A DNA stretch of 64,000 nt from Lactarius indigo. Taxonomy: Eukaryota > Basidiomycota > Agaricomycetes > Russulales > Russulaceae. Shown piece after piece: positions 1 to 12,018 of the stretch. A program made the translations under genes and the position numbers. The notes below the pieces were generated by a model, which made no database searches, was not told where the DNA came from, and saw only the letters and a list, made by a program, of their open reading frames with translations. The DNA lies in NCBI GenBank assembly GCA_025766275.1, contig JAFKAC010000013.1, forward strand, positions 1,116,001-1,180,000, written 5' to 3'. Within the stretch, counting starts at the first letter, position 1. Each line of letters opens with the position of its first letter.

Positions 1-3000
1 AGCTGACGGCAAAGTCACGCAACTTCTGCGCCGCGATCATTGGGTCCGCTCGCTCAGACCGTGCAATGTCTACTGCCGTCTGATACGAGACAAAGTCCCA
101 CAAGCCGTTGTTAGCGATGATTAAGAACTCATCCAATTCCGATAGCTTCAACGAGCTGACGTCCGGCCGCGCATTGACGATCGGCAAGAGGTGGTAATAC
201 CCAAACGATCGGGATACGTCCGCCTCGTCATTGACCAGTCCTTTCGGTGATACCCAACCCTCCGCTGCACGAATGCGCATGATCTCATTCAGCTCAAACG
301 GTTCGTGCTTGACTGAGACGACTTGCGCCTGACCGCGTCGAGACATGACCGCAAGTGCATTCCCCGCATTCGCGACGAAGAGGTGGTGACCACGAAAATA
401 CGCCACGACCCCCGAAGCGCCAATGCTCGACACGCCGCCGGCCGCATCGGCGGCGCTCATGCCGAAAAGTGTGCCGGCGGAACGATGACTAGCCTGGGAC
501 ATCTTGCGGCCGTTCGCACCGGTTGAATACGTGGAGAACAGGTGGTCGTGAGTGAGACGATTGAGCTTGAGGAATGTCCGCCGAAGTGCATCCGGGTATG
601 ACTCGCCCTTGCTCGAGTCGAGGGCCTTGAGCTGCTCCGTAAAGATCGATACAAAGTTGTCGTGCAGAAACTTCGAGATGTGTGTATTGTGAGGCGATGC
701 GTGTGACCGCCCAAACATGGCGAAGATGGCCTCGTCACGGCCCCCTCGAAAAGCGGGCTGCACTAGATCGAACATCGACAAGTACTCCCGATTCCCGAGG
801 TTATCCGCAATGCCATACTGAAGTTGGTTGACGAGCGTAACTGAAGTGCGGACTCGCCGGTCTTCTGTATCGTCCGGGATGTTCACAGCGAGAGTCGTTG
901 TGACATCCATGAGCCCGAGAACTCGAAGCTGGGTCAGCTCTTGAAACCCTGCGAGTCGATCCAGGAGACCATTACTGGGCCCCTCTCGATCCCCTTGCCG
1001 TTGCCAGGTCTGAATTCTTAGATGCTTGTTCCCGGACAAATTGAGGTACTTGAGATTTTTATTGAAATTCCTTTTATGAAAGTAAAAGAGCACGCTCGTC
1101 AGTTATCCCTGGCTCACATGACCTTTAAAACTTACCAGTTCCAGTCGAACTCCCAGTTGCTGATATTGTACCTCAGACCGTTGCTGCCGACGTCCAACAC
1201 TGCGAGATTGATGACCTTTCCAAGCTCTTGTGGCAGCGTCAACAGGCGGTTCCCATTCAAATACAACACCTCGAGCTTGTTCAACCGTGGCAGGTCCTCG
1301 GTCGGTAAGCCCGCGAGCTTGTTCCCGCTGAGGTAAAGCTCCTCTAATAAGACGATCTCCTTGAAGAACTGCCTAGGTAATTCCTGGATGTCGTTGAAGG
1401 ATAGATTGAGCACCCTCAGCTCCCGTAAGATCATTAATAATGGTAATGCGTCATCAGTGAGTCGATTCTCGCCAAGATATAATCGCTGAAGGGACTTCAC
1501 GAGAGGCGGCAACAAACGCGACACCGCAACCGAGCCGGCCGTGGAGACTTTGCGATCTGCCAGGGTCGGAACTAAAGTCACAGTCGAGCTCAAGGCACTC
1601 TCGAGCATGACAGACGCGGCAGACGAGGAGGCGGAGGCTGAGGCAGGGATAGGTGATGGCAACCGTATGTGCGCGATGAGGTTCGACGCCATGTTAATCC
1701 GCTCGAGTGACCCGCAGTTCCAAAGTGCCGCAGGGAACTCAGTGAGGTTGTTGTTATGCACGTCCAGTCGCTCGAGCTTTTGCAACCGGCCAATGCTTGA
1801 AGGGAGGGCGCCAAGCAGGTTGTCCGAACATGAGAAGGAATGGAGCAGGCTGAGCTCACCAAGCGACTCGGGGATCGCACGGAACTTGTTGCGATCTAAG
1901 ATCAACTCTTCCAGGCTTGTCAATTGCCCGAGAGCAAGATCGTCGAGCGACGATAGCTTGGCGCTAGCGACGTTGAGGTATGTTAGTGCGACCGGCATCC
2001 GGCCCACGGGTCCGGGGGCCAGTGAGATTTGCGTAATGTCGTTACGTGATATGTGAATTTTCTTGAGCAATGGTCCCGACGATAGGTCTAGCGCCTGGAC
2101 ACAATTATCACCGACCAAGAGTTCCTCGAGGTTAGGAAGGAGGCTGATAGCGCCCAATTCCGTGATGTTGTTCCTCCGACAGTCAAGCACCGCCAAACTT
2201 GAGAGGTGTTGGAAACTATCCGGAATGCGCGTCACACGGTTCCCGACGATGGTTAGCACTTTTAACCGGTGCCAAGATCGCACGTTTTCGGGAAGCTGCG
2301 AGATCATATTGAAGGAAATATCCAGTTCCTCCAGGCTTGACATTTTGCAAACTTCCTCCGGTACGTCTTGGAATTTGTTATTGGAAATGTTCAATAGGCG
2401 TAACATATGCAGCCGGGGGAAATACCAGGGTAGCCTCTCCATCCTGTTATTTTGCACTCTGAGCTCCTGGAGGTCTGGGAGACGGTAAAGGAATATGTCA
2501 GTGATGTCGCCGATCCGGTTGCTGGAAAGGTCGAGTCCCATCAGAGTCCTAAAGTTCTGGACGCTTTGAGGCACCTTCTTGATGGACATGTTGGACAAGC
2601 GAAGTTCCTGCAGCGACTGTGCAGAGTTGAACAAAGTCGCCTGGAATATCCAGCATCGGATTACGCGACAGGGTGAGCGACTTGATATCCTCCGCATGGG
2701 CGTAGAGAACGACGGGGACAGTCCGTAGGCTCTTATTTGTGAGATCGACATTCTTGTAGTCTGTGAAGATCATATCTTCTTCCTAATCGACTGTCAACCT
2801 CTGACGTTCGAGAAACAGTCGTTAAGCGACTGACCGCAGGTCCCAAAACAGTGCTCTTATACACGAACTTCATCAAGAAGCTGAGATCCTCCTCGCCAAG
2901 GGTATCTAGCCCATCAGCGACATCGTAACCCGCCTGTTCTAAACGTCTTCGTACGATATCTGCTGGCCGCTCGGTCTGGGCAAGCATACGCTCTGTGGAT

Positions 3001-4315
3001 GAAAAATTGTGAGCTTCAAAACGGAACAAGAGGACGCGACGAACCTCTCCCTCGCTCCTTGAGGTATAATCTGTGATCTTCGCGCCCCTCTCGACCAAAC
3101 AAAGTTGTATTTAACACGGCAGAGAGCTGTGCAGCCGTGGTAGCCAAGCTGCAGGTCAAAATGCGATGCTCGTTAATCCCACTGTGTACTCGGATCTTGT
3201 AATTGCGAGGCTCTACGCCGGGGCTCTGCAGAGTACGTGACAACGTCGCCCGTCTGCGGGTCTTGCGCTTGCTCGAAGGAGCTTTCTCATCCTCCGAGCT
3301 GGACACGTCCGGTTCGGGCTGGTCACCCGAGACCCAGCTGGGTGGGGCCTTCCAGGCGGCTATGCCCTCTTGCGCGCCGGACGGGGAGACGAGATGAGGT
3401 GGTACGGCAGCCGGCGCGATAGTGCGTGGTGACATTCTACGATGATCCTGAGCGCTGTCACGGCTACGCACGCTTGGTGGGACGGGATATAAATGGGTCG
3501 CTAAACACGGGACCACCAAGGTTGGGAGGCGATGATGAAGATGAGGATGGTGTGAGTGCCCGGCCCTCCGCGCTGAAGCCACTCCCGCTTGGCTCGCCGA
3601 AAGCGATGCCGGATACGGGCGGGCTGTGGGATAATTTGGGGAGCAGTGACGGGTCGATGATTCCTTCCATGCGCCTCAAGTCGAGATCAAATTCGGGTGG
3701 CGCGATAGATGAGTCGGTTGGCACGGCGCCACCTTTTGATTTCTTTTTGTCGCGACCGCGGACTGCGCGCAATCTGCTCGAGGACGGGTCCATGTTCAAG
3801 AAGGAACTATCGCCGCTCGATGAGACGAAAGTAGGGAGGGATGGAGGTGACTTGTTGGTGGCTTGCATATCTCTGTCCTCGGAATCGAGCCTCACCCTGC
3901 TACGCGCCCGCCTGATGACGTTAAGCGGATTCATGAAGGACTTGGGTTTCCTGAGTTCCCTATGGCCATGGCTATTTGAGCTACCCGCGTTGCTTGCGTG
4001 GTCCTCAGGCGCTATGGGACTCGGTGGATCGGGTTGAACGACCACCTTGGTTCCGTGGTGGCGAAAAGGATGGCATAAAGCCGAAAGGTTTGGAACCTTT
4101 CGAAGGTAGTGATGGCTATGGGTAAAGACAAAAAGAAAGGGAGAGACAGAAGGAAGTAAGGCGTGACAGCTAAGACAAGGCGGTAGAAAGGAACAGTCAC
4201 GCACAGGTTCGATGTCTGGCCAGACGAGATCACTTGAGGATTGGGGTGGAGATTGACCGAAGGGGGGTGCGAGTAGCTGGGGATTTCGGAGGTAACCGTG
4301 TGTTCCTAGCGCCAT
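1..4315 (-). CDS. adenylate cyclase, N-terminal two thirds (partial, runs off left edge)
   Basis: Fungal class III adenylate cyclase, which makes cAMP downstream of G-alpha and Ras. In reading order: a Ser/Pro-rich N-terminal region (about 4315-3480), a Ras-association domain (about 3200-2870, with NYKIRVHSG and LYLKERGRER), about 20 leucine-rich repeats (2760-930), and a PP2C-like domain (about 900-1, starting near LGLMDVTTTLAVN and including GASGVVAYFRG and LFVANAGNALAVMSRRG). The cyclase catalytic domain lies beyond the window. Clear introns include 3061-3010 (inside GRER), one between GPA and EEDMIFTDY near 2840-2790, and one after EFDWNW near 1125-1040. The start at 4315 (MALGTHGYLRNPQ) is a guess, and the junction near 3480-3420 is unresolved. 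The reading frame changes by one base near 2617 inside the first LRRs with no possible intron. Head-to-head with the NIPA gene. Confidence 0.88.
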
Positions 4316-4760
4316 TATAATTATAAGGACAACTACACGGAGGCGTAGAGCTTTGATGCGGGAAAGAGAGGAAGGGAGGAGGGGAAAGGGAGACGTGTTG
4401 GACGTGGAATGACTTGTGTCTGTCAGTTTGACTCGCCCGCTCCCGCTCGAACGACACGAGCGTGACACGAGCTGGACTCGACCAGATAGATCAAAGCGCA
4501 CACGCTCACTTCTATTCCTCTTAGAATACGCTTAAATACTAATGCGTGCTCTCTCCTGGCTGTGTCTTCTTTTTCAAGTTTTTTTTTTTTTTTCGATTTT
4601 TTTTGAGGCAGTTCTCAACACCGAGATATTTCCATAAATAGTAATGCTATGGGCCGAAGTACCAATTAGGTCGTAGCCGCGCACAGGCCACAATCCGACC
4701 CAAGCCGGCCAAGACGACAACGGACCAGGGATCTACACCGTTTCTTCGATTCCAATCAGC
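4316..4760. promoter_or_regulatory. divergent intergenic region between adenylate cyclase and NIPA
   Basis: This 445-bp gap lies between two genes transcribed away from each other, so it should hold both promoters, plus 5' UTR of the cyclase if its start is right. It contains T-runs at about 4578-4604, a common nucleosome-poor feature of fungal promoters. No specific binding site was recognised. Confidence 0.5.
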
Positions 4761-7417
4761 ATGTCCTCCTCAACTCCTTCTCCTTCTCCTTCAGCCAAAT
4801 CTTTTCAGGCTCCTAGTAGTCTTAAGGTTGTCTTCCTGTATTCTCCGCGACTTCCTCAGTTGACCAACTGCCTTCGCATCACTTCAGGTTGTTGGCATCA
4901 TCCTCGCCGTACTTAGCGGCGTCCTCATCGGCTCTAGCTTCGTCCTCAAGAAGAAGGGTCTGCTGCGCTCGCAGGCCGGGCATACAGCAGGCGAGGGAGT
5001 CGCCTACTTGAAATCTGTATGCCACCTCCCCTGTTCTCCGGTGCGCTCCCGAATCTTACAACCGCGGCTTCTTTAACAGGTATTATGGTGGAGTGGCATG
5101 ATCAGTATGTTTCATATTTCTCTTCGTAGTTCTTAGCTGACTCCCTTAGTGATGATATTGGGGGAATTGTGTAACTTTGCTGGTGCGCGACCTACCACAC
5201 ACACATCGAACGTCGCCAGCTCATTACATTTTCCAAAAGCCTACGCTTTCGTCGAAGCGCTCGTTGTCGTGCGTCATCCCCTATTTGTCACATTTGTCTG
5301 CTTTAGCGACTCCGATAGACCCCTCTCGGAGCGCTTTCGGTCGTAATATCCGCCGCCTTATCTTCAATATTTCTCAACGAAAAGCTCACGTTCTTCGGTT
5401 GGCTTGGCTGCGCCCTATGCATTGTTCGTTCCGTCTCGTGTTCTGTGAACCCATGCGCTAACGGCCACATAGATCGGTTCGACCATCATTGCTTTGAATG
5501 GCAAGTTGGCTACCTTGCTCGCGGTCCCTAGCTCATTGATAATTTGCAGGGCCCCAGGAAGCCTCTGTTGGACAAATAGTCGAGTTTCAGCACTTATTCT
5601 TGTCTCCTCTCTTCATCGTATACGCCTCACTCCTCATTGCGGGCGCGTTGTCCATCATTTTCTACTTTGGGCCCAAGTCATTCTCCCCTCGCTTCTTTCG
5701 ACTCCCGATCGTACTGATTCGCTACCAAGGTACGGAGACAAGAATATGATATGGTACATTCTCGTCTGCAGTTTGATCGGTGGACTCAGCGTCAGCGTAA
5801 CTACGGGACTCGGATCTGCGATCGTCACGACTGTAATGGGTGATAATCAGGTCCGTTTCCCATCTTTTGGAGGGGCCCTCCGGGCTTAACGTATCTACTG
5901 TTGGTAGTTTAAACACTGGTTCATTTATTTTCTTTTGGTGTTCATTGCGGTGACATTAGGTGAGTCCGCCTCTAGCTGGTTCTCCGCCCCGAGGGCCAAA
6001 CTGAACTCTGTACAGTAACCGAGGTCTTCTACCTTAATAAAGCCCTCGCACTTTTCAATACTGGTTAGCTCCTACTCACACTTCTTATATGAGAACCGCT
6101 CACCTTCCTTCTCTAGCTATGGGTAAGTTTCCTGTTCACACCGCATCCACTCGAGGCGCTCATCCGCAATACCAGTCACGCCTACTTACTATGTGATTTG
6201 TACGTTTCCTGCACCACCTTCTTTGATCTTTTTTCTCATGCCTGGTAGTCTCCTTCTGCTCCATGGTCACCACCGTGGTACGTCCTGATGCTATCCCCGG
6301 GAACGGGGAGCCTAAAAATGCCCATTAGGTCCTTTTCAAAGGCCTCAAGGCTTCAGCCAGTCAGATTATCACCATCGTCATGGCGTTTCTCGTTATCTGT
6401 GTGGGAATCACCATCCTCCAGATGTCTAAGGTTGACCCGACAGAGTTTAAGAAACTCGATCGTCGTTCCACTATCCTTCTCCAGGCAGCTCGGAAACAAA
6501 CGGAAGCTGCCGAAGAAAAATCGGTCACTAGTGTTGAGGACCCCGGGATCGATGCACTGCGGGGTTCTTTCGGTACTGTTGGTAGTATCATCCGCGCACG
6601 CAGTGCCCGCCGTATTAGCCAAGCTAGCCGCAACTCCGCACACTCAAGTCGGTTTGCGGCCTCCGGTTCACGCCTTGATGTCGAGCGGGGTGGTTCGAAA
6701 AAGTTTTCTGGCACTGCGGCCGCTAGCACCGACCACTATGGCGCGATGCAAAGACACCAGCTCTTCGACCCTCCGGTCCCCCACTTAGGAGACCCTGATT
6801 CAGTATCCATGACTAGTCACCCCTCTATGCGCACGCCAGCGATCAAATTTGGCGAGGAAGACGTCGTCCACTCTTACCGTCGTGGTACCACTGGCAAGGA
6901 CGACTTGGCCACACACGAGCGTCGTCTCGCCCCTCACAGTTCTAGCCCCCTTGCGTCGCCGCGCTCATCCGAACAGCCGATTCTTTCTTCACCCGAGAGT
7001 CCCAAGGGGGACCCGTTACGCCAGTTTTCATCTCCGACGAATCCCAAGCCTGGGCACCCATTGCGCTATGATCCCGCAGTCGAGGGGCTGCGCACAGCAC
7101 CGCCTCGTGTGGGTATACCCGTTGAAACCTACTATGACCCCTTTGAGGGCTCACCTGCTACGGTCACGGCCCCATCATTCCCCTCTGAGCCGTCGCCCGA
7201 CGATGAGCCCCCACGACGGCACCACCGACGGTTCTCTCGGCAGGGGAGTTCGAGAGACTATCCCAAGGGGAACAACCCGGACGATGAGGAAGAAAGCGTG
7301 TCTCTCTGGGACCCACGGAGAGACACTAACAACGAGGAGGCGGACGCTGTCGTGTCACCCGAGTCCCCAATCGGAACCATCCGTCTCGTAAATTCGTCGC
7401 GGCCAGGACGTTTCTGA
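4761..7417 (+). CDS. NIPA-type magnesium transporter (DUF803 family)
   Basis: Multi-pass membrane protein of the NIPA family, probably a Mg2+ transporter of plasma or endosomal membrane. The first exon ([16 protein letters not shown]) is followed by an intron and then [20 protein letters not shown], the family's first helix, with the KKKGLLR loop. Later exons give [70 protein letters not shown] and [17 protein letters not shown], matching the family order. At least eight short introns interrupt it. The final exon adds a cytosolic tail of about 320 residues that is Ser/Pro-rich and polar ([17 protein letters not shown] onward), longer than in animal NIPAs but common in fungal ones. It shares a 445-bp divergent promoter with adenylate cyclase. 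Family sure, ion specificity inferred. Confidence 0.9.
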
Positions 7418-8183
7418 ACGATCAGTCCAGTACCCCCAACATCTGCTGGTCCAGACGCCTTTTGGAGCTACGTCGGATTGGTTATCGTCCCCCCACACAC
7501 TATACTCCCATTTTTCCCCACTCTGGACCGTGGACTTTCTCTTTACGGGTTAACGATCTAGTAACGTTTTTAATTTGTTATTTCCACTTCCTCCACCTGG
7601 ACATTCCGAATCGTGTTGTTGCCTTTTGTCCCTGTAAGATGTAGAGATAGAACCCTTGCAACGCTAACTGATTACCTCCGCACTGCGTTCGACCTCTTCT
7701 TAGTACGAACAGGCACCATCGTGACGAAGTGTCATCGATAAATTCTTTCATTGAAGACACTTGCCCGATAAAAACGTTTCGCATGCCCGAACGGTATAAC
7801 GGGGATATTGCTTGAAGCATTTTGTTTCCATCACGAGTCCATCGATCAAATCATTCGGAGCTACAAGTGAGATTTGCAAATATCTACGTGACCCAACTTG
7901 TGTCGACATGAGAGCGTAACAGGGTATCCAACTTAACTGACACAACGGGGAAGAAAAGATTGACAAGACAAAGTGACTCGGGCGCACACTGTTTTCACGT
8001 GTATGTATGCGGGGGTATCCCGGACGCAAAGGGAAATGGAGAAAGTCCAGCTCAAAAAGAGAGCGCCAAAACACAATACATAAAAAAACGGGGAAAAAAG
8101 GTAGAAACGAACCAGCGGAATGGAAGCGTATACCCCCCTGGGGCCGCCCCATAATTCGAACCTCTGGGCAGTCCCAAGCCAAC
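7418..8183. other. convergent 3' intergenic region
   Basis: Gap between the ends of the NIPA gene and the minus-strand regulator, probably both 3' UTRs. Open frames in it have neither the composition nor the introns of neighbouring genes. Nothing else seen. Confidence 0.5.
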
Positions 8184-10126
8184 TCAGATCCTGTCGAATG
8201 ACGAAGCAGACCTCTTTGATGACGCCCGCGCTGCCCTCAGTTTGCAAGCGGTAGTAGTAGTGGTGGCGGCGGCGGCAGAGTCCGGGGGCTTGCGCTGACC
8301 GCGACGCGAGATGTGTGGATACTTGCAATCGAGGCGGCGCTTCGCGCATTGGCTATTCATTCGAGCGTTTCAAGGGTCGCGTGGATTGGGAAAGAAGGAA
8401 AGAATCGGAGGTAAGGGAGTTTGAGCGGAAAAAGAAAGGAAGCACGCGGTTGTTCGGTTGTTTGCAGAGCGAACGGAGGGTCGAATCGGAAAAATGATGT
8501 GGGGAAAAAAAAAAAAAAAGCAACGTCAGTGAGGGGGGAAGAAAAAGAAAAAGGAAGACGGAAAGCGGAGAAATACGATCATATGACGATATGCGGCTGT
8601 CCGCTGGGGGGCACGCCCGACGCTGATCCCAGTCCCATGGACCGGCGAGAGCATAAAAGCAGAGCTTCCCCTCGGTGGTTTTTTCGTGGCCGTGGGCTAA
8701 AAGGCTTCGCTTAACCCCCCTCCCCACCCATCTCCGCTTACCGAACCCCTCTTTCCCAGGTGCTACGTGGGCGCAAACCGCAAAGATGCAAAGAGTACTC
8801 ACGTGCACGTCCTATCCTCTCCACCATCGTTCTTAGGGTGGCACGCAATCTTACGGCCCCTACAGAAGAAGCACGCAAGGAAGGGCTCCTTTTTTGGCTG
8901 CTTCTTCCCACGCCTCCCACGACGAGACGAGCTGTCGTCGTCGTCGTCGTCGTCCCCATTCCCGTCGCAGTCACCTCCACGGCCGTGGCCTTTTGGCTCC
9001 AGGTCTGGATACGTGATGAAGGTCAACGGCTGAAAAACGGGGCTTGAGGGACGCGGTGTCGACGATGGCGACGAGGAACGCCCGCTGAACTCGGAAGAGC
9101 GGCTTGACTTGATCCCCGCCTTGGCTATGTCCTCCTGGTACGGCAGGTGGCCCATCGGCGACCGGCCGCGGGAGCGAATACCCAAGGACTGGGAGCTCGC
9201 CTTCCGCTTCAGTCGAGCAGGGGGAGCTGGCGAAGGCGCTGGCGCCGGCGCCAGTGATGCCTCCGGAACTGGTGGTGATACTGGTGCTACATACTGACCT
9301 TGGGCAGTAAGAGCGAACGTAACCACATGTGGCTGTGGCTGTGGCCGCTCCTGGGGGTGTGATTCCCCTGTGGTCGTGGCGTATGTATCCTCGTAGAGCC
9401 CCATCTGGGCATAGCCGGTGTCTGTTGTCTGGAAAGTGGTAGCTCCCTGACATGTGTCTTAGCGCTGCGTCATCGCTCACAGGGTACTGGTGGGGACTCA
9501 CCTCGTACAACGCAGAGTGCGTTGTCGCATCCTGGGGCATGAGGTCATGCCCACTTTCACTCTGGTGAGGGGCAATGGTCGGAAGCGGGCCAAAGGTCGG
9601 GATAGCTGTTTCTGCGTTCGGTGCAGTCACGGGGGTCGAAGGCGATACATCGGGATAGCTTGTCGCATAAGCAGTACTGTGAATAGACTGAAATTGGTCG
9701 ACAGGGGCCGTGTGATAATGAAGTTCATGGTTGCCGTAATACGACTGGGAGGGAAAGTAACACAGGGGATCCATCGGAAGCGTCGTCGACAGAGGACCTG
9801 TGGCTGGTACCTGTGCCGACGGCCAGTACGACACGGGCGCGTCGGCAGGGGGAAGGTCCGAGTCATGGGGGGCTTCGGTTTGTGCAGTTACATAGTAAAC
9901 GTCTTGGCAATGTCTGTATTGTTGCTACGCGGTGGGATGAGAAATATCAGATACTTTGAGGTCAAGGACATACCTGATAGTCGTGTTGTTGAACATTCAC
10001 GTGATGAGGTGTCACACACGAGTCTCCAGTTCCAGCGTAATCGAAAACTGGTGAAGGGTAGAGTGTCCAACCTGTGAGGGTGCTATCAGAGGATAGCTGT
10101 TGCGGAGGCACATGATCAATGTCCAT
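8184..10126 (-). CDS. Zn2Cys6 transcription factor, C-terminal zinc cluster (paralogue 1)
   Basis: Probable fungal DNA-binding regulator. Exon 1 starts MDIDHVPPQQLSSDST; the middle is Pro/Ser/His/Tyr-rich and looks disordered; the last part holds a binuclear zinc cluster. The first half, CFFCRGRKIAC (C-x2-C-x6-C), lies on the exon ending at 8803. After an 11-residue linker comes the second half, CTQCAKRRLDC, on an exon beginning at 8352. The join (AC then C) is in frame, and the two halves give the full C6 pattern. The protein ends KRSASSFDRI at 8186-8184. The intron between the halves is 450 nt, long for this genome, and full of pyrimidine runs. A run of Asp then Ser comes from a (GAC)n-type repeat near 8930-8955, just before the cluster. 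The gene at 19075-20224 is a paralogue with the same layout. Target genes unknown. Confidence 0.8.
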
Positions 10127-12018
10127 GACGCCAAATACGGCGATGGCTCTGGACGGATCGCTGAGAAGCCAGCGAAGGTGGGTTAGACAGAAGGGATTCC
10201 TAAGGACAGTGTTCCGATTAAATACCATTCGGCGTGTAGTCCCTGATCTAAAAGCCTAGGGCCACCTGGCGGCGGGTAGATTGCGACTGAGCGCCCGCCC
10301 ACGATTATGCTTTCAGTTGCGAACCATGCACAACCAAATTGCGCCCTGTCCGTTCCTGGTCAGTGAAATAGCAATTCAGACACGAATTGTTGGGCTGTAG
10401 AACAAGCAAGCAAACGTGAACCTATGGCATGTTGCAATTGATGAAGTAAATCAAACTCGAGTTCTCTCCATGGGCAGCGATATCGGCATCCTCTCCCAAA
10501 CGTGTGTGTGGGATGCCCTGCCCTCGCATTCCCCCCCCCTCCCCCTCCCCAACTGAACGAAGCACGTCTATCACGCAACCGGGCTTCTATTCGGTCGCTT
10601 CGCTTTCACTATAATGCTCCCGCGCTTCCTGGGCGTTCACGACGTATGAAATCTCAAAAAGAACCTCGCGTTTGCCGCCAGTGCCTGGGGGTGAGTTGCC
10701 AGAACCTGTTCCGCGCATTGCTCATCCGACTGAAGGCAACGTTGGTTGACTTGCTTTCCAGGTGGGCCAAGGTACAAAATCCCCATGGGGAAGTCATCAG
10801 CGACTGCCGTGAACCTGCCTGGATACTCTCGTGGGTGCCAGTGAACATGCATATGTCTGGATTCTCCAAATCACATAACGAGCCACTCATGCAGGATCGA
10901 GCTTAGTCGTACTAACGTGGGGGCGCGACGCGTAAAGAAGGTGGTTATTGACAAGTCCCGAGTCGCAGCATGTAAGTTTGAGTTTGAAATCCGGCATCTG
11001 ATTACACGTGTCAGCTGACCCTATGCGGATGGATGATACAGTACAAGCTCCAACAAGAGCCCACAAACTCCCACGCCAGCTTATTTCCATTTCACGGGAA
11101 AAAACAACTGGACTGAGACCCTTGGAAAGACAGCGTTTTTCGGGACGACCTTTCCCCAGGTCTTCCCACAAACCACAATTACTGGTGCCGGTGCCGGTGC
11201 CAATGCCAGTCGGACCCTGCCTCGGACTCTGCGTGTCAAAGAGGCATCAGATCCTCGGACAACCTGACAAAGCCTGGCTACCTCGTGTAAGCCATAGGCT
11301 CAGTTTGGGGTGCCCCTTTGGCCTCACACCTCTCCCCGCGACCCTGGCGATCTATGTGAGTTAGCCCCTTTCCCTGCCGTACACCTTTGTCAGGTGGTGC
11401 TTGGATTTGCCATCGCATACAACGAACACAATTGATCCGGTTGTAGTGAGGTATGTAGTATGCATGATGATAATCAGGGTGTCACACTCCTCTGATGCTC
11501 CGAGTAAGTTGCGAGGAACGCACCACAAGCACAGGGCCTCGTGCAGTCCATGTTTTTTCATTAAACCTTTAGGCCATAGGACCGGATTCGCGACGTTTCG
11601 TAGTTCCAATCTGCATACCAAGCCGCGCTCCTGGCAATCTCCGGACACGATTCAAGGACAGAGGACGCCCCCTCATGGAGGAAGAGTGGCAAAAATTGGA
11701 CCCGGATTTCATATCCTTGTGCAGCGTTGAATTTGGAATGCAGTCAGGTGGAGAACGAAGAGGCCGGTTAATAATGACAAGACATTTGATGACACATTGC
11801 ACACCGGAATTAGGAATTCAAATGAAAAACTGAGTTGTTGGTTGCAGGTGACAAGGAAGAGCGACTACACCCGGGCTTGACGGAAGTTTCGGGTTTCGGG
11901 TGGAGGCACTGTATCACGTCCAGCGGCAATTCAGATTCATCTGTGTCTTTCACGAAAAATAGCACAACGGTTCCCTCTGGTGTTACTACTGCTAGAAATC
12001 ACTAGCAAATGGTAATGT
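10127..12018. other. intergenic region upstream of paralogue 1
   Basis: About 1.9 kb between the regulator's start and the end of SPC3. It holds a C-rich run near 10530-10550 and a short GGTGCC hexamer repeat near 11190-11210. I found no gene with family similarity or a credible exon chain; promoter and 3' UTR sequence are likely at the two ends. Confidence 0.4.

Noticed and set aside
1541..2488. Long plus-strand open frames over the adenylate cyclase
   Set aside because: They are antisense to well-supported LRR exons and have no family signature.
2600..2640. Intron as an explanation of the frame change in adenylate cyclase
   Set aside because: The two frames meet within one codon of each other; the only GT..AG interval is 16 nt, too short for splicing.
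10502..10906. 134-codon plus-strand frame between regulator and SPC3
   Set aside because: No recognised domain, begins in a C-run, and lacks the intron pattern of neighbouring genes.
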